DNA of 64,000 nucleotides from Hyphomicrobiales bacterium (GCA_900469965.1 UBZP01000001.1:1-64000), one strand, 5' to 3'. Counted from the stretch's first letter, positions 27,337 through 39,460 are shown. Notes: generated by a model not told the origin, from the letters alone. Numbers and translations are program-made.

Positions 27337-27504
27337 TTCTCACTCACCTTCGCCCTGATTCCGCCACAGCTTATACCAAATCCGGGCGATGGGAATTGGC
27401 CTGCGGCGCGTCACGTTGGCGCCGTCGACAACACCTCCTGCGCACGGGCGCCGGCGTGCCCTCCCGCCTGCCCGCGGCAAGAGGGAGGGCGGATCAGGCT
27501 GCGA

Positions 27505-28569
27505 CTAGCGCAGGAATCCGATGATGTCGGAAACCTCGGCCATGGTCTTCTCGGCCCGGGCGCGCGCCCGCTCGCCGCCGTTCCGGAGGATCGCGTCGAG
27601 ATGGGCGGTGTCGCCCATCAGCCGGCCCATCTCGTCGGTGATCGGCGAAAGGACGCTGACGGCGAGATCGACCAGCGCTGGCTTGAAGGTGGAGAACTGC
27701 TGGCCGCCGAACTCGGACAGCACCTGCGCCTTCGAGGTGCCGGCAAGGGCGGCATAGATGCCGACGAGGTTTTCCGCCTCCGGCCGGCCCTTCAGTCCCT
27801 CGGTCTCGGACGGCAGGGCCTCGGGGTCGGTCTTGGCCTTGCGGATCTTCTTGGAGATCGTCTCGGCATCATCCAAAAGGTTGATGCGGGACAGATCGGA
27901 CGGATCCGACTTCGACATCTTCTTGGTGCCGTCGCGCAGGCTCATGACCCGCGGCGCCGGGCCCTCGATCATCGGCTCGACCATGGGGAAGTAGGCATGC
28001 ACCGGCTCGTCGCCGACCAGGATGTCGACGCCGGTGCCGGAGGCGCGGATCTTGTCCCTGAAGTCCAGGTTGAACTTCATGGCGATGTCGCGGGCCAGTT
28101 CCAGATGCTGCTTCTGGTCGTCGCCGACCGGGACGTGGGTGGCGCGGTAGACGAGGATGTCGGCGGCCATCAGGCTCGGATAGGCGAGCAGGCCGAGCGA
28201 GGCGTTCTCGCGGTCCTTGCCGGCCTTGTCCTTGAACTGGGTCATCCGGTTCATCCAGCCGATGCGGGCGACGCAGTTGAATATCCAGGCGAGCTCGGCA
28301 TGCTGGGGCACGGCCGACTGATTGAAAACAATATGTTTTTCAGGGTCGATGCCGGAGGCGATGAAGGCGGCCGCGATCGAGCGGATCTGGCCTTTCAGGT
28401 CCTCGTGGACGAGCTGGGCGGTGATCGAGTGCAGGTCGACGACGCAGTAGATGCAGTCGTTCTCCTCCTGCAGGGCAACGAACTTGCGGATGGCGCCGAG
28501 ATAGTTGCCGAGATGGAGGTTGCCCGTCGGCTGGACGCCGGAAAAGACGAGCGGCTTGAAAGCGGTCAT
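27505..28569 (-). CDS. trpS: tryptophanyl-tRNA synthetase
   Basis: A 354-residue class I synthetase. The HIGH-equivalent motif is [13 protein letters not shown] (about 14-26) and the second motif [10 protein letters not shown] is near 201-210. Length is normal for bacteria. The ATG at 28569 opens conserved sequence ([13 protein letters not shown]). It ends the long minus-strand run that starts with its own promoter region, 300 bp shared with the divergent M15-like gene. Confidence 0.97.
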   Translation of the reverse strand: MTAFKPLVFSGVQPTGNLHLGNYLGAIRKFVALQEENDCIYCVVDLHSITAQLVHEDLKGQIRSIAAAFIASGIDPEKHIVFNQSAVPQHAELAWIFNCVARIGWMNRMTQFKDKAGKDRENASLGLLAYPSLMAADILVYRATHVPVGDDQKQHLELARDIAMKFNLDFRDKIRASGTGVDILVGDEPVHAYFPMVEPMIEGPAPRVMSLRDGTKKMSKSDPSDLSRINLLDDAETISKKIRKAKTDPEALPSETEGLKGRPEAENLVGIYAALAGTSKAQVLSEFGGQQFSTFKPALVDLAVSVLSPITDEMGRLMGDTAHLDAILRNGGERARARAEKTMAEVSDIIGFLR

Positions 28570-28740
28570 GATGTCCTCGTGAGGCTGGTGGAGGGCCCAA
28601 GCAGCGGTTGCTGCAACTGGTTTCACGGGCGCGCTTATGCACGGCGGCCGGACCACAATCAAGCGGGCAATGGCGGGGGCGATCCGGGCACGGTGCGGAT
28701 CGTGATCGTGGCACCAAGACGGCACAATCGCGGCGTGCCC

Positions 28741-28771
28741 TTAATACTCCTTAAGTATTAACTAACATTAG
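28741..28771. promoter_or_regulatory. AT-rich palindromes in the trpS / M15-like divergent region
   Basis: TTAATACT (28741-28748) and AGTATTAA (28754-28761) form an 8-bp inverted repeat with 5-nt spacer. CTAACATTAG (28762-28771) is a second small palindrome directly after it. The 300-bp region 28570-28871 holds the promoters of both divergent genes. Operator function is inferred only from symmetry and position. Confidence 0.4.
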
Positions 28772-28871
28772 TAATAAAACCCTCACAAAAGCCAATTTTG
28801 GAATTTCAGTTCTCTCCGGGGTGGAGGTGACCCGGTCGGCATTGCTGACCGGCCTGATCAGGAGAGGTATC

Positions 28872-29363
28872 ATGCTGAGAGCATGTTCCATGCTACTGGC
28901 CGGCCTGTTCGCGCTTTCGACGCTTGCCATGGACGGCGCGCGCGCGGGTGAGACCAAACTGAACTTCAAGAAGGACAAGGGGCGCGTCACGCTTGCCTAT
29001 GCGACGCAGACCCCGCGCGTCCGTCACAGCTGTTTTCCCGGCCGGCTGCATGCCGTGCTCGCCCATATCGCCGCCCAGACCGGGCGGCGTCCGCTCGTCA
29101 CGTCGGGCCATCGCTCCGGCGGGCGGCGCGGTTCCTACCACCGCAAGTGCCTGGCGGCCGACATCCGCGTACCCGGCGTCTCGGTCAGCCGCATCATCGC
29201 CGCGGCGAAATCGGCCCCCGGCATCGGCGGCATCGGCACCTATTGCAACGGCATCGTCCATGTCGACGTCGGGCCGAAGCGGCGCTGGAACTATTGTGGC
29301 GGCCGCGGGCGGGGCCTCGCCAAGCTGAACAGGTCGAAGGCGAAGGTCGTGGCGATGCGCTGA
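28872..29363 (+). CDS. exported YcbK-like peptidase M15 / DUF882 protein
   Basis: A 163-residue secreted protein. A signal peptide (to about residue 25, ARA-GE) precedes a peptidase M15A-like domain. Conserved residues are SGHRSGG (about 77-83), the zinc-type segment SYHRKCLAADI (about 86-96) and GGIGTYCNGIVHVDVGPKR (about 117-135). Such proteins act on peptidoglycan stem peptides or are inactive relatives. AGGAGAGG precedes the ATG; the frame is open slightly upstream. It converges with the VOC gene, 41 bp between stops. Confidence 0.8.
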   Translation: MLRACSMLLAGLFALSTLAMDGARAGETKLNFKKDKGRVTLAYATQTPRVRHSCFPGRLHAVLAHIAAQTGRRPLVTSGHRSGGRRGSYHRKCLAADIRVPGVSVSRIIAAAKSAPGIGGIGTYCNGIVHVDVGPKRRWNYCGGRGRGLAKLNRSKAKVVAMR

Positions 29364-29404
29364 GGCGCGGCTTCGCGCGCAACTGGCGTCCCGTTTCGCG
29401 GCGG

Positions 29405-29797
29405 TCATCGCGCCGGCTGCAACAGGTCCCACTTGTTGCCGAACGGATCCTCGAAGACGGCGACGGTGCCGTAGGCTTCCGTGCGCGGCTGTTCGAGGAA
29501 GCGAACGCCGGCGGCGACGAAGCCTGAGAAATCGTGTTCGAAATCGTCGGTGTGCAGGAAGAAGCCGACGCGACCTCCCGCCTGCCGGCCGATCGCCTCG
29601 GCCTGCGCCTCGTTCGCCGCCCTGGCCAGCAGAAGGCCGGTCCCCTCGCCCCCCTTCGGCCGCACCACGACCCAGCGCTTGCCGTCGGGCATCTGCGTGT
29701 CCTCGACGAGCTCGAAGCGCAAGGCGCCGCAATAGAAGGCGATCGCACGGTCATAATCCGGGACCACGAGGGTGACGAGGGCGATCCGTCCCTTCAT
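29405..29797 (-). CDS. VOC-family (glyoxalase/bleomycin-resistance fold) protein
   Basis: A 130-residue vicinal-oxygen-chelate protein with two beta-alpha-beta-beta-beta units: IALVTLVVPDYDRAIAFYCG (about 5-24) and VAVFEDPFGNKWDLLQP (about 112-128). The latter has the FEDPFGNxWDL signature. Its ATG overlaps the murJ stop (ATGA), so translation is coupled. Substrate unknown. Confidence 0.85.
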   Translation of the reverse strand: MKGRIALVTLVVPDYDRAIAFYCGALRFELVEDTQMPDGKRWVVVRPKGGEGTGLLLARAANEAQAEAIGRQAGGRVGFFLHTDDFEHDFSGFVAAGVRFLEQPRTEAYGTVAVFEDPFGNKWDLLQPAR

Positions 29798-31380
29798 TCG
29801 CCGCTCTCCGGCGCCGGCTTCGGCTTGCGCCTGATGTTGCGGCGGATCATGCCGAGGTCGGCGCCGCCGATCAGGAAGGCCACCCCGAAATAGATCAGCA
29901 TCGACAGGCCGATCAGGACGGCGAGCGCGCCGACCTGCTCGAGGAGCGAGGCGGTGGAGGCGAGCCGCGCCGCCATCAACCCGGAGGCGTAGTCGAGGCT
30001 GGCGGCCATGACGAGGGCGGCGATCACCAGCCTGGCGACGCGCCAGGCGAGCGCCCGCTCCAGCGGCCAGTGGCCGCGGCGCACCAGCGTCACGAACAGG
30101 AAGATCGCCGTCAGCCAGCCCGAGGTCGCCTCGGCGGTGGCAATGCCGCGTTCGTGGAAATAGGGAAAGAGCGACACGGCCAGCACGCAGTTGACCACCA
30201 CCGACAGCAGGGTGATGCGCATCGGCGTCTTCGTGTCCTCGCGGGCGAAAAAGCCGGGATTGAGCGCCTTGATCATCACGAAGCCGGGCAGGCCGAGACC
30301 GTAGATCGCCAGCGTGCCGGCGACGATGGCGGTGGTCTCGGGCGAAAAGGCGCCGCGCTCGTAGAGCACGCGGACGATCTCGTCGGAGATCACCCAGAGG
30401 GCTGCCGCCGCCGGCAGCGTCAGGAACAGCACGAACTCCAGCGAACGGTTCTGCAGGTTGGCCGCCTCGCGCTCGTGCCCCGCCTTCAGCGCCCGCGCCA
30501 GTTCCGGCAAGAGCACGACGCCGACGGCGATGCCGACCACGCCGAGCGGCAACTGGTAGACGCGATCGGCGTATTGCAGGGCGGAGATCGCCCCTTCCCT
30601 CGTCGAGGCGATCATCTGGCCGATGATCTGGTTGATCTGGGTGATGCCGCCGGTAACGGCGGCCGGCAGCGCCAGCCACAACAGCCGCTTGACGTTCGGC
30701 GTCATCTTCGGCCGGCGGAAGCCGATGCGCATGCCGGCATGCAGCACCCCGGCATAGAGCACGACCATCTGCAGGATGCCGGCGGCGAGCACGCCCCAGG
30801 CGAGATACCAGGCCGTATCGAGCGGCGATGCGCCCGTGTAGAGCCCGAAGCCCAGCGCGCCGATCAGCACGAGATTGAGGAAGATCGGCGCGACGGCGGC
30901 TGCAAAATAATGGTGCAGCGAATTCAGCATGCCGGAGAGCATCGCCGTCAGCGACATGCACATCAGGTAGGGGAACATGACGATGGCGAGTTCGACGGTG
31001 ACGTCGAACTTCTCCGGATCGCCGACGAAGCCCGGCGCGATGACCCAGGCAACGATCAGCGGCATGGCCAGTTCCATCGCGATGGTGATGATCATCAGCA
31101 CCGTGAAGAGGACGCCGAAGACCTCCTCGGAGAACCGCTTGGCGCCGTCGACGCCGCCGGCCTCTATTTCCTTGGCGAAGAGCGGCACGAAGGCGGCGTT
31201 GAAGGCGCCCTCGGCGAACAGGCGGCGAAACAGATTGGGAAAGCGGAAGGCGGCATAGAAGGCGTCGGCCATCGGGCCGGTGCCGAGGGCTGCGGCCATC
31301 AGCGTTTCGCGGGCGAAGCCGAGGATGCGACTGCCCAGCGTCGCGCCGCCGACGGTGGCGAATTTCTTGACGAGGCTCAT
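29794..31380 (-). CDS. murJ: lipid II flippase MurJ
   Basis: A 528-residue polytopic membrane protein of the MOP/MVF family with about 14 helices, which moves lipid II across the inner membrane for peptidoglycan synthesis. The N-terminal [17 protein letters not shown] and [16 protein letters not shown] are diagnostic. Its start overlaps the glnD stop by ATGA and its stop overlaps the VOC start, a tight mutS-glnD-murJ-VOC unit. Confidence 0.95.
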   Translation of the reverse strand: MSLVKKFATVGGATLGSRILGFARETLMAAALGTGPMADAFYAAFRFPNLFRRLFAEGAFNAAFVPLFAKEIEAGGVDGAKRFSEEVFGVLFTVLMIITIAMELAMPLIVAWVIAPGFVGDPEKFDVTVELAIVMFPYLMCMSLTAMLSGMLNSLHHYFAAAVAPIFLNLVLIGALGFGLYTGASPLDTAWYLAWGVLAAGILQMVVLYAGVLHAGMRIGFRRPKMTPNVKRLLWLALPAAVTGGITQINQIIGQMIASTREGAISALQYADRVYQLPLGVVGIAVGVVLLPELARALKAGHEREAANLQNRSLEFVLFLTLPAAAALWVISDEIVRVLYERGAFSPETTAIVAGTLAIYGLGLPGFVMIKALNPGFFAREDTKTPMRITLLSVVVNCVLAVSLFPYFHERGIATAEATSGWLTAIFLFVTLVRRGHWPLERALAWRVARLVIAALVMAASLDYASGLMAARLASTASLLEQVGALAVLIGLSMLIYFGVAFLIGGADLGMIRRNIRRKPKPAPESGE

Positions 31381-34217
31381 TCCTTGGCCCTAGCCCCCGG
31401 TTGCGCGCCGACGGGCGCCACGATGCCCGACGGCATGCGGTCGCGCGCCTCGTCCGCCTCCTCGGCCATGACCGCCTTCAGGCGTGCGGCGATGTTGGCC
31501 TGCCGGTTCTCGTTGGTGACTTTCTGGCCGAGCAGGTCGTTGACGTAGAAGGTGTCGATCACCTTCTCGCCGAAGGTGGTGATGTGGGCGGAGGCGATGT
31601 CGAGCGACAGGTCCGACAGAACGGCGGTCACCTCGGAGAGCAGGCCCGGCCGGTCGAGGCACTCGATCTCGATCACCGTGAACTTGTTGGACAGCGCATT
31701 GGAGATCGTCACGGCCGGCGGCACGGTGAAGGTCTTGGAGCGCTTGCGGCCGCGCGTGCGGTTGGCAATGACTTCCGGCAGGCGCTTGCGGCCCGAAAGC
31801 ACGTCCTCGATCATCTTGCCGATGTTGGCGGCGCGGCGCATCTCGTCGGCATCGGTCGAAAACTCGCGGTTGACGAGGATCGTGTCCAGGGCGCGGCCGT
31901 CGGAGGTGGTGTGGATCTGCGCGTCGACGATGTTGGCGCCGGCAGCGGCACAGGCGCCGGCAATCACCGTCAACAGCCGCGGATGGTCGGGGGAGAGCAC
32001 GGTGATCTCGGTGATGGCATGGAAGCTGTCCGTGCGCACCATCGTCGCCAGGGCCTGCCCTGCCTTGTCGGCGCCGCGGATGAAGCCCGCGTGACGCACC
32101 TGTTCCTCCAGCGAAACCGTCAGCAGGTAGGGATCGTAGTGCAGCCGCGCATAGGCCCGGCGGTCCTTCTGGCTCCAGTCGGCGAGCGCCTCCGACAGCG
32201 CCTCGCGCGCCGCCTTGGCCCGCTCCTTGCGCGAGACTTCGGAGAAGCCCCCGGACAGCACCAGCTCCGTCTCGTAGTAGAGCGTTCGCAGCAGCTGCCC
32301 CTTCCAGCCGTTCCAGACGCCCGGCCCGACCGCGCGGATGTCGCAGACGGTGAGCACCAGCAGCATCTTGAGGCGCTCCATCGAACGCACCTTGTCGGCG
32401 AAGTCGACGATCGTCTTGCGGTCGTTGAGGTCGCGCGTCTGCGCCACCATCGACATGACCAGATGCTCCTCGATCAGCCAGACGACGAGCTCGGTCTGCT
32501 TCGGTGTCAGGCCGAAGCGCTGGCAGAGCCGGCGTGCCACCCGGGCTCCGGCGACCGAATGGTCTTCCGGCCGTCCCTTGGCGACGTCGTGCAGCAGCAC
32601 CGCCACATAGAGCGGCAGGCGGTCCTCGATGCTCGGCATGACCTGCATGGCGGCGAGCGGATGCGCCTCCGTCTCGCGCCCCTGGTCGATGCCGGCCAGC
32701 ACGCCCACGGCGCGGATCAGATGCTCGTCGACCGTGTAGTGGTGATACATGTTGAACTGCATCATCGCGACGATCTTGCCGAATTCCGGGATGAAGCGGC
32801 CGAGCACGCCGGCCTCGTTCATCCGCCGCAGCATCAGCGCGGGGTCGCGCGGCGAGGTGAGGATCGACAGGAACAGCCGGTTGGCCTCGTCGTTCTCGCG
32901 CAGGGCGTTGTTGACCAGGCCGAGGGAGCGGGTGACGAGCTTCAGCGCGTCGGGATGGAACTCCAGACCGTTGAGATCGGCGATGTGAAAGAGCCGGATC
33001 AGGTTGACCGGATCGCGCTTGAAGACGTCGGGGCTGGCAATGGTGATCCGGCCGCGGTCCTCGACGAAGTCGAGCGAGCCCGGGATCTTGCGGTTGCGGC
33101 GGGTGAAGCGGCTGATCGCGGCAGTGATGCCCGGTGCTTCCTTGGCCTGCTGGTCCTCGAGTGCCGCGCAGAAGATACGCGTCAGGTCGCCGACGTCCTT
33201 GGCGACCAGGAAATAGTGCTTCATGAAGCGCTCGACCGCCGACAGCCCCGGATGCGGCTGATAGCCGAGGCAGGCGGCGATCTCCGACTGCACGTCGAAG
33301 GAGAGCCGCTCCTCGGCCTTGCCGCTGAGGAAATGGAGATGGCAGCGCACCGCCCAGAGGAAGTCGTCGGCCTTCTGGAACAGCTTGAACTCGTGCCGCG
33401 ACAGGACACCCAGCTTGACCAGCTCCTCCGGGTCGCGGATGTGGTAGTAGTACTTGGCGATCCAGAAGAGCGTGTGCAGGTCGCGCAAGCCCCCCTTGCC
33501 CTCCTTGATGTTCGGCTCCACCAGATAGCGCGTGTCGCCGGCCTTGCGATGGCGCTCGTCGCGCTCGGCGAGCTTGGCGGCGATGAACTCCGGGCCCGTG
33601 CCGCGCATGATCTCGCGCTCGAAACGGACGGCGAGCTCGTCGAACAAGTTGCGCGAGCCGCAGAGATAGCGCGCCTCGAGGATGGCGGTGCGGATCGTCA
33701 TGTCGCCGCGCGACAGCGAGATGCACTCCTCGATGTTGCGGGTGGCGTGGCCGACCTTGAAGCCCATGTCCCACAGCAGATAGAGCATGAACTCGATCGC
33801 CGGTTCGCTCCAGGGCTGCGGGCGGGCCGGCAGCAGGAAGAGCAGGTCGATGTCCGAGCCCGGCGCCAGCGTGCCGCGGCCATAGCCGCCGACGGCGGTC
33901 ACGGTGATGCGCGCGGCCTCGGGGGCCATGGCGGCGTTGAAGACGTGGTTCAGCGCGAAATCGTGGACGACGGATATCAACTGGTCCTGCAGCCAGGAGA
34001 GCCGCGCGGCGCAGGCGAGACCGCTGCCGTCGGCAAAGAGCAGTTCGCGCGCCTGCTCGCGCCCCAGCTGGTAGGCCTTCTTCAATTCGGCCAGCAGCGC
34101 CTGGCGCATGCGGTCGCGCTGTTCGGCGTTGGCACTGGCGATGAATTCGCATTTGGCCCGCAGGGCCGCCACGTCGAGCAGGCCCGAATGGGCCGGTACC
34201 GTCACTTTGCTGTCCAT
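31377..34217 (-). CDS. glnD: PII uridylyltransferase / uridylyl-removing enzyme
   Basis: A 946-residue nitrogen sensor that adds or removes UMP on PII proteins according to glutamine. The nucleotidyltransferase site is [18 protein letters not shown] (about 110-127, metal Asp122 and Asp124). An HD hydrolase domain follows (about 500-620, with LLHDVAKG), then two ACT domains at the C-terminus (about 735-815 and 850-925) that sense glutamine. It lies 93 bp after mutS. PtsN and RpoN elsewhere in the window belong to the same nitrogen network. Confidence 0.97.
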   Translation of the reverse strand: MDSKVTVPAHSGLLDVAALRAKCEFIASANAEQRDRMRQALLAELKKAYQLGREQARELLFADGSGLACAARLSWLQDQLISVVHDFALNHVFNAAMAPEAARITVTAVGGYGRGTLAPGSDIDLLFLLPARPQPWSEPAIEFMLYLLWDMGFKVGHATRNIEECISLSRGDMTIRTAILEARYLCGSRNLFDELAVRFEREIMRGTGPEFIAAKLAERDERHRKAGDTRYLVEPNIKEGKGGLRDLHTLFWIAKYYYHIRDPEELVKLGVLSRHEFKLFQKADDFLWAVRCHLHFLSGKAEERLSFDVQSEIAACLGYQPHPGLSAVERFMKHYFLVAKDVGDLTRIFCAALEDQQAKEAPGITAAISRFTRRNRKIPGSLDFVEDRGRITIASPDVFKRDPVNLIRLFHIADLNGLEFHPDALKLVTRSLGLVNNALRENDEANRLFLSILTSPRDPALMLRRMNEAGVLGRFIPEFGKIVAMMQFNMYHHYTVDEHLIRAVGVLAGIDQGRETEAHPLAAMQVMPSIEDRLPLYVAVLLHDVAKGRPEDHSVAGARVARRLCQRFGLTPKQTELVVWLIEEHLVMSMVAQTRDLNDRKTIVDFADKVRSMERLKMLLVLTVCDIRAVGPGVWNGWKGQLLRTLYYETELVLSGGFSEVSRKERAKAAREALSEALADWSQKDRRAYARLHYDPYLLTVSLEEQVRHAGFIRGADKAGQALATMVRTDSFHAITEITVLSPDHPRLLTVIAGACAAAGANIVDAQIHTTSDGRALDTILVNREFSTDADEMRRAANIGKMIEDVLSGRKRLPEVIANRTRGRKRSKTFTVPPAVTISNALSNKFTVIEIECLDRPGLLSEVTAVLSDLSLDIASAHITTFGEKVIDTFYVNDLLGQKVTNENRQANIAARLKAVMAEEADEARDRMPSGIVAPVGAQPGARAKE

Positions 34218-34310
34218 CGAATCGCGGCCGCCTGCTGCCTTCCTGCTGCGTTCACCTCCCGGTGCTGAAGCGCTATAGCCCTTTTTGCACCGCGGCGACA
34301 GTCACTAGCC

Positions 34311-37061
34311 TCAGCGATCGCCGGCTTCCTTCTTCAGCGCATAGAGCGCCTCCAGCGCCTCGCGCGGCGACATGTCGTCCGGGCTGAGGTGCTTCAGCAT
34401 CTCCTCGACCTTCGAAGGTCCCGCCCTGGCCGCCTCCTCCCGCCTGACCGCCACCTGGAACAGCGGCAGGTCGTCGATCAGCTGGCTCGCCGGATTCTTC
34501 CGATCGGCATCCTCGAGCTTGGCGAGCACGTCCTTCGCCCGCGACACGACGGACGCGGGCAGGCCGGCAAGCCGGGCCACCTGGATGCCGTAGGAGCGGT
34601 CGGCGGCACCGGGCCCCACCTCGTGGAGGAAGATCACCTCGCCGTCCCATTCCTTCACCCGCATCGTGGCATTGGAAAGGCGGGCGAGCTTTTCGGAAAG
34701 CACCGTCAGCTCGTGGAAGTGGGTGGCGAACAGGCCGCGGCAGCGGTTCGCCTCGTGCAGATGCTCGACCGCCGCCCAGGCGATCGACAGGCCGTCGAAG
34801 GTTGCGGTTCCGCGGCCGATCTCGTCGAGGATCACGAGCGAATGCTCGGTCGCCTGGTTGAGGATCGCCGCCGTCTCGACCATCTCGACCATGAACGTGG
34901 AACGCCCGCGGGCGAGGTCGTCGGAGGCGCCGACGCGGGAGAACAGCCGGTCGACGATGCCGATATGGGCGCTTTCGGCCGGAACGTAGGAGCCCATCTG
35001 CGCCAGGATCGCGATCAGCGCATTCTGGCGCAGAAAGGTCGATTTACCGCCCATGTTCGGGCCGGTCAGCAGCCAGATCGCCCCGTTTCCGTCACCGCCT
35101 GTCGGCGAGAGATCGCAGGCATTGGCGACGAACGGATTGCCGGCCTGCCGGCGCAGCGCCTGCTCGACGACCGGATGGCGGCCGCCGACGATCGCAAACA
35201 TCTTCGAGCGGTCGACGACGGGGCGGCAATAGGCCTGCTCCTCGGCGAGCACGGCAAGCCCCTGCGAGACATCGACCACCGACAGCGCGCGGGCGGCCGC
35301 CTTGATCGCATCGGCCTCCGCCACCACGGCCTGCGACAGGGCCTCGAAGGCCGACAGCTCGATCGCCAGCGCCCGGTCGGCGGCATTGGCGATCTTGGTC
35401 TCGAGCTCCGAGAGCACGGTGGTCGTAAACCGCATCGCGCCGGCCATCGTCTGCCGGTGGATGAAGCGCGCCTTGGCCTCGTCGCCGTCGGTGAGCGCCG
35501 AAGCATTGCCGGCGGAGACTTCGATGAAATAGCCGAGCACGTTGTTGTGCTTGATCTTCAGCGACCTGACGCCCGTCTCCTCGGCATATTGCAGCTGCAG
35601 GCCGGCGATCACCCGGCGCGACTGGTCGCGCAGGCTCCGCATCTCGTCGAGTTCGGCATCCGCGCCCTCGCGGATGAAGCCGCCGTCGCGCTTCAGGAGC
35701 GGCAGCTCGTCGCCGAGCATGGAGGCGAGCCGCTCGGCGAGGTCCGCGGGCAGGGCCGCGATGTCCTTGCAGGCCGCCGCCAGCTCGCCGTCGAGTTCCT
35801 GCGCTGCCATCATACCGGCGACGGCGGAGGCCGCCCGCAGCCCCTGCAACAGCGCGCCGAGATCGCGCGGGCCGCCGCGGCCGAGCGCCAGGCGCGAAAG
35901 CGCCCGCGGCATGTCCGGCAAGAGCTTCAACGCGTCGCGCAGGTCTGAGGCGAAGGATGGACGGTCGACAAGGGCCGCGATGGAATCCAGCCGGGCATTG
36001 ACCGGCTCCGGATCGGTCAGCGGCGACATCAGCCGCTCGGCGAGAAGCCGCGCGCCGCCGCTCGTCACCGTCCGGTCGATGGCCTTGAGGAGGGTGCCGC
36101 TCTTCTCGCCGGAGAGCGTGCGCACCAGTTCGAGGTTGGCGCGCGTGGCGGGATCGATGAACAGCGTGGACGCCGCGCTTTCGCGTTCCGGCAGGCCGAG
36201 CGGCGGGCGCTCGGCGATCTGCGTCTTCTCCACATAGGCGATCGCGGCCGAGGCCGCCGAGAGCTCCGCGCGCGAGAAGGAGCCGAAACCGTCGAGCGTG
36301 CCGACGTCGAAATAGCGGGCGATCCGTCCCTCGGCGGTGGCGCTGTCGAACAGCACCGCCGGCTGGGGAACGACGACGCGGCCGAGCACGTCGACCACCG
36401 GCCGGAATTCCGGATCGTGGAAGAGCGTGTCGGGCACGATCAGTTCGCGCGGCTCGATGCGCAGGATGTCCGCCAGTAGCCGCTGCTGCGTCGTCTCGGC
36501 GAGCCGGAAGACGCCGGTGGAGATATCGATCCAGGCGAGCGCCAGTGCCGGCTCGGCGCCGCCGCGGATCCGCGACAGGGTCATCAGATAGTTCGCGTCC
36601 GACGGCGAGAGCAGCTTCTCCTCCGTCAGCGTCCCCGGCGTGACGAGGCGGACGACGTCGCGGCGGACGACCGACTTCGAGCCGCGCTTCTTGGCCTCCG
36701 CCGGATCCTCGACCTGTTCGCAGACGGCGACGCGGAAACCGAGCGCGATCAGCTTCTGCAGGTAGTCGTCGGCGGCATGGATCGGCACGCCGCACATCGG
36801 GATTTCCTGCCCCAGGTGCTGGCCGCGCTTGGTCAGCGTGATGCCGAGCGCGCGGGAGGCGTCCACCGCGTCCTGGAAGAACAGCTCGTAGAAGTCGCCC
36901 ATGCGATAGAACAGCAGGCTGTCGGGGTTGTTGGCCTTGATCTCGATATACTGCTCCATCATCGGCGTCGCCGATGCGCGGCTCGCCACGCTGGCGAGCT
37001 CGGCGGTCGTCAATATGTCGCTGGGGCGCACGATCTGGTCGTTCACGGAAAAGCTGTTCAT
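34311..37061 (-). CDS. mutS: DNA mismatch repair protein MutS
   Basis: A 916-residue mismatch-recognition ATPase. The mismatch-binding domain carries the Phe-x-Glu site in [15 protein letters not shown] (about 51-65). Walker [14 protein letters not shown] is near 667-679, and [15 protein letters not shown] lies downstream. The start ATG at 37061 has no clear Shine-Dalgarno sequence. A Met pair at 34-35 (MMEQYIEIK), where family conservation begins, is a possible alternative. The 113-bp gap to tme must hold divergent promoters. Confidence 0.96.
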   Translation of the reverse strand: MNSFSVNDQIVRPSDILTTAELASVASRASATPMMEQYIEIKANNPDSLLFYRMGDFYELFFQDAVDASRALGITLTKRGQHLGQEIPMCGVPIHAADDYLQKLIALGFRVAVCEQVEDPAEAKKRGSKSVVRRDVVRLVTPGTLTEEKLLSPSDANYLMTLSRIRGGAEPALALAWIDISTGVFRLAETTQQRLLADILRIEPRELIVPDTLFHDPEFRPVVDVLGRVVVPQPAVLFDSATAEGRIARYFDVGTLDGFGSFSRAELSAASAAIAYVEKTQIAERPPLGLPERESAASTLFIDPATRANLELVRTLSGEKSGTLLKAIDRTVTSGGARLLAERLMSPLTDPEPVNARLDSIAALVDRPSFASDLRDALKLLPDMPRALSRLALGRGGPRDLGALLQGLRAASAVAGMMAAQELDGELAAACKDIAALPADLAERLASMLGDELPLLKRDGGFIREGADAELDEMRSLRDQSRRVIAGLQLQYAEETGVRSLKIKHNNVLGYFIEVSAGNASALTDGDEAKARFIHRQTMAGAMRFTTTVLSELETKIANAADRALAIELSAFEALSQAVVAEADAIKAAARALSVVDVSQGLAVLAEEQAYCRPVVDRSKMFAIVGGRHPVVEQALRRQAGNPFVANACDLSPTGGDGNGAIWLLTGPNMGGKSTFLRQNALIAILAQMGSYVPAESAHIGIVDRLFSRVGASDDLARGRSTFMVEMVETAAILNQATEHSLVILDEIGRGTATFDGLSIAWAAVEHLHEANRCRGLFATHFHELTVLSEKLARLSNATMRVKEWDGEVIFLHEVGPGAADRSYGIQVARLAGLPASVVSRAKDVLAKLEDADRKNPASQLIDDLPLFQVAVRREEAARAGPSKVEEMLKHLSPDDMSPREALEALYALKKEAGDR

Positions 37062-37174
37062 CCCAAAAAAAGAGGTGTCACCCTATCCGCCTGTCGCTAT
37101 AGAAGACAACACCTCAAGGAGGCGCAGGACCTGCTGCCCACAGGAGGTTGAGCAAAAGGCATGGGGGGAGACCG

Positions 37175-39460
37175 ATGGCGGAGAGCGGCAAGACGAAGCG
37201 GGCGGTTGCGAGCGTGACCGATCAGGAAGCACTGGATTTCCACGCCCAGGGGCGCCCCGGCAAGCTGGAGATCACGCCGACCAAGCCGATGGCGACGCAG
37301 CGCGACCTGTCGCTCGCCTACTCGCCGGGCGTCGCCGTCCCGGTCAAGGCGATCGCCGAGGATCCCTCGCGCGCCTACGACTACACCTCGCGCGGCAACA
37401 TGGTCGCCGTCATCTCGAACGGCACCGCCATCCTCGGCCTCGGCAATCTCGGCGCGCTCGCCTCCAAGCCGGTGATGGAAGGCAAGTCCGTGCTCTTCAA
37501 GCGCTTTGCCGACGTCGACAGCATCGACCTCGAAGTCGACACCGAGAACGTCGACGAGTTCATCAACTGCGTCCGCTATCTCGGCCCCTCCTTCGGCGGC
37601 ATCAACCTGGAAGACATCAAGGCGCCGGACTGTTTCATCATCGAGCAGCGCCTGCGCGAGCTGATGGACATCCCGGTCTTCCATGACGACCAGCACGGCA
37701 CCGCCATCATCGCCGCCGCCGGCCTGATCAACGCGCTGACGCTGACCGGCCGCGACTTCAAGACGACCAAGCTCGTCTGCAACGGCGCGGGTGCGGCCGC
37801 CATCGCCTGCATCGAGCTGATCAAGTCGATGGGCTTCAATCCGGAAAACGTCATCCTCTGCGACACCAAGGGCGTCATCTACCAGGGCCGCGAGGAGGGC
37901 ATGAACCAGTGGAAGTCGGCGCATGCGGTCAAGACCGACCGCCGCAGCCTGCAGGAAGCCCTCGATGGCGCCGACGTCTTCTTCGGCCTGTCGGCCAAGG
38001 GGGCGCTGACGGCGGAGATGGTGCGCTCGATGGCGCCTCACCCGATCATCTTCGCCATGGCCAATCCCGACCCGGAGATCACCCCGGAGGAGGTCGCCCG
38101 CATCCGCGATGACGCGATCGTCGCCACCGGGCGGTCGGACTATCCGAACCAGGTCAACAACGTCCTCGGTTTCCCCTACATCTTCCGCGGGGCGCTGGAC
38201 GTGCGCGCCACCACGATCAACGACGCGATGAAGATCGCGGCCGCCGAGGCGCTCGCCAACCTCGCCAAGGAGGACGTACCGGACGACGTCGCGGCCGCCT
38301 ACCAGGGCAACCGGCCCCGTTTCGGGGCGCAGTACATCATCCCCGTGCCCTTCGATCCGCGGCTGATCTCGGCCATTCCGGTCGCCGTCGCGAGAGCCGC
38401 CATGGATACCGGCGTCGCCCGCCGGCCGCTGCTCGACCTTGACGCCTATGCGCGCGAACTCAAGGCCCGCCGCGACCCGATCGCCTCGACGCTGCAGAGC
38501 ATCTACGCCCGCGTGCGCCGGCATCCGAAGCGGGTCGTCTTCGCCGAGGGCGAGGAGGAGCAGATGATGCGCGCCGCCGTCTCCTACGCCAACCAGCAGC
38601 TCGGCACCGCCATCCTGGTCGGCCGCGAGGAGCGCATGCGCGAGACCGCCGAGCGTGCCGGCATCGATCTCGACCGCCCCGGCATCGAGCTCCTGAATGC
38701 GCGCATCTCCAAGCGCAACGACGCCTATACCGACTATCTCTATGCCCGCATCCAGCGGAAGGGCTATCTCTTCCGTGACGCCCAGCGGCTGATCAACAAC
38801 GACCGCAACCATTTCGCCGCCTGCATGGTGGCGCTCGGCGATGCGGATGCGATGGTCACGGGGCTGACGCGCAACTATTCGACCGCGCTGGAGGATGTGC
38901 GCCGCTGCATCGACGCCAAGCCGGGCCATCGCGTCATCGGCGCCTCGCTGGCGCTCTGCCGCGGCCGCACCGTGCTCGTCGCCGACACGGCCGTGCACGA
39001 CATGCCGAACGCGGAGGAACTGGCCGACATCGCAGAGGAGGCCGCCGGCCTCGCGCGCCGGCTCGGCTACGAGCCGCGCGTGGCGATGCTCGCCTATTCC
39101 ACCTTCGGCAATCCCTCCGGCGAACGCTCCGAGCGGGTGCGCGAGGCGGTGAAGATCCTCGACAAACGCCGCGTCGATTTCGAATACGACGGCGAGATGG
39201 CCGCCGACGTCGCGCTGAACCCGAAGATCATGGAGCAGTATCCGTTCTGCCGGCTCTCGGGTCCCGGCAACGTGCTGGTCATGCCCGCCTTCCACTCGGC
39301 CGCCATCTCGACAAAGATGCTGCAGGAGCTCGGCGGCTCGACGGTGATCGGGCCGCTGCTCGTCGGCCTCGACAAGTCGGTGCAGATCGTCTCGATGGGC
39401 GCCAAGGACTCAGACATCGTCAACATGGCCGCACTGGCGGCCTACAACGCGGGGGTCTGA
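37175..39460 (+). CDS. tme: NADP-dependent malic enzyme with C-terminal PTA-like domain
   Basis: A 761-residue two-domain enzyme that decarboxylates malate to pyruvate. The malic enzyme part (about 1-430) includes SLAYSPGVAVPVKAI, the FHDDQHGTAII metal site and the cofactor loop NGAGAAAIAC. The C-terminal part (about 440-761) resembles phosphotransacetylase but is regulatory in this family. Rhizobia have two such enzymes, Dme (NAD) and Tme (NADP); position beside mutS/glnD and olsB matches tme as I recall it, so the cofactor call is by synteny. GGGGGAG precedes the ATG at 37175; a TTG at 37148 is less likely. Confidence 0.92.
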   Translation: MAESGKTKRAVASVTDQEALDFHAQGRPGKLEITPTKPMATQRDLSLAYSPGVAVPVKAIAEDPSRAYDYTSRGNMVAVISNGTAILGLGNLGALASKPVMEGKSVLFKRFADVDSIDLEVDTENVDEFINCVRYLGPSFGGINLEDIKAPDCFIIEQRLRELMDIPVFHDDQHGTAIIAAAGLINALTLTGRDFKTTKLVCNGAGAAAIACIELIKSMGFNPENVILCDTKGVIYQGREEGMNQWKSAHAVKTDRRSLQEALDGADVFFGLSAKGALTAEMVRSMAPHPIIFAMANPDPEITPEEVARIRDDAIVATGRSDYPNQVNNVLGFPYIFRGALDVRATTINDAMKIAAAEALANLAKEDVPDDVAAAYQGNRPRFGAQYIIPVPFDPRLISAIPVAVARAAMDTGVARRPLLDLDAYARELKARRDPIASTLQSIYARVRRHPKRVVFAEGEEEQMMRAAVSYANQQLGTAILVGREERMRETAERAGIDLDRPGIELLNARISKRNDAYTDYLYARIQRKGYLFRDAQRLINNDRNHFAACMVALGDADAMVTGLTRNYSTALEDVRRCIDAKPGHRVIGASLALCRGRTVLVADTAVHDMPNAEELADIAEEAAGLARRLGYEPRVAMLAYSTFGNPSGERSERVREAVKILDKRRVDFEYDGEMAADVALNPKIMEQYPFCRLSGPGNVLVMPAFHSAAISTKMLQELGGSTVIGPLLVGLDKSVQIVSMGAKDSDIVNMAALAAYNAGV

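Noticed and set aside
31401-34268. 955-codon open frame antisense to glnD
   Set aside because: Same GC effect; glnD on the other strand is complete with catalytic, HD and ACT domains.
37097-39295. 732-codon open frame antisense to tme
   Set aside because: It mirrors the malic enzyme codons; no recognisable domain and no ribosome-binding site.
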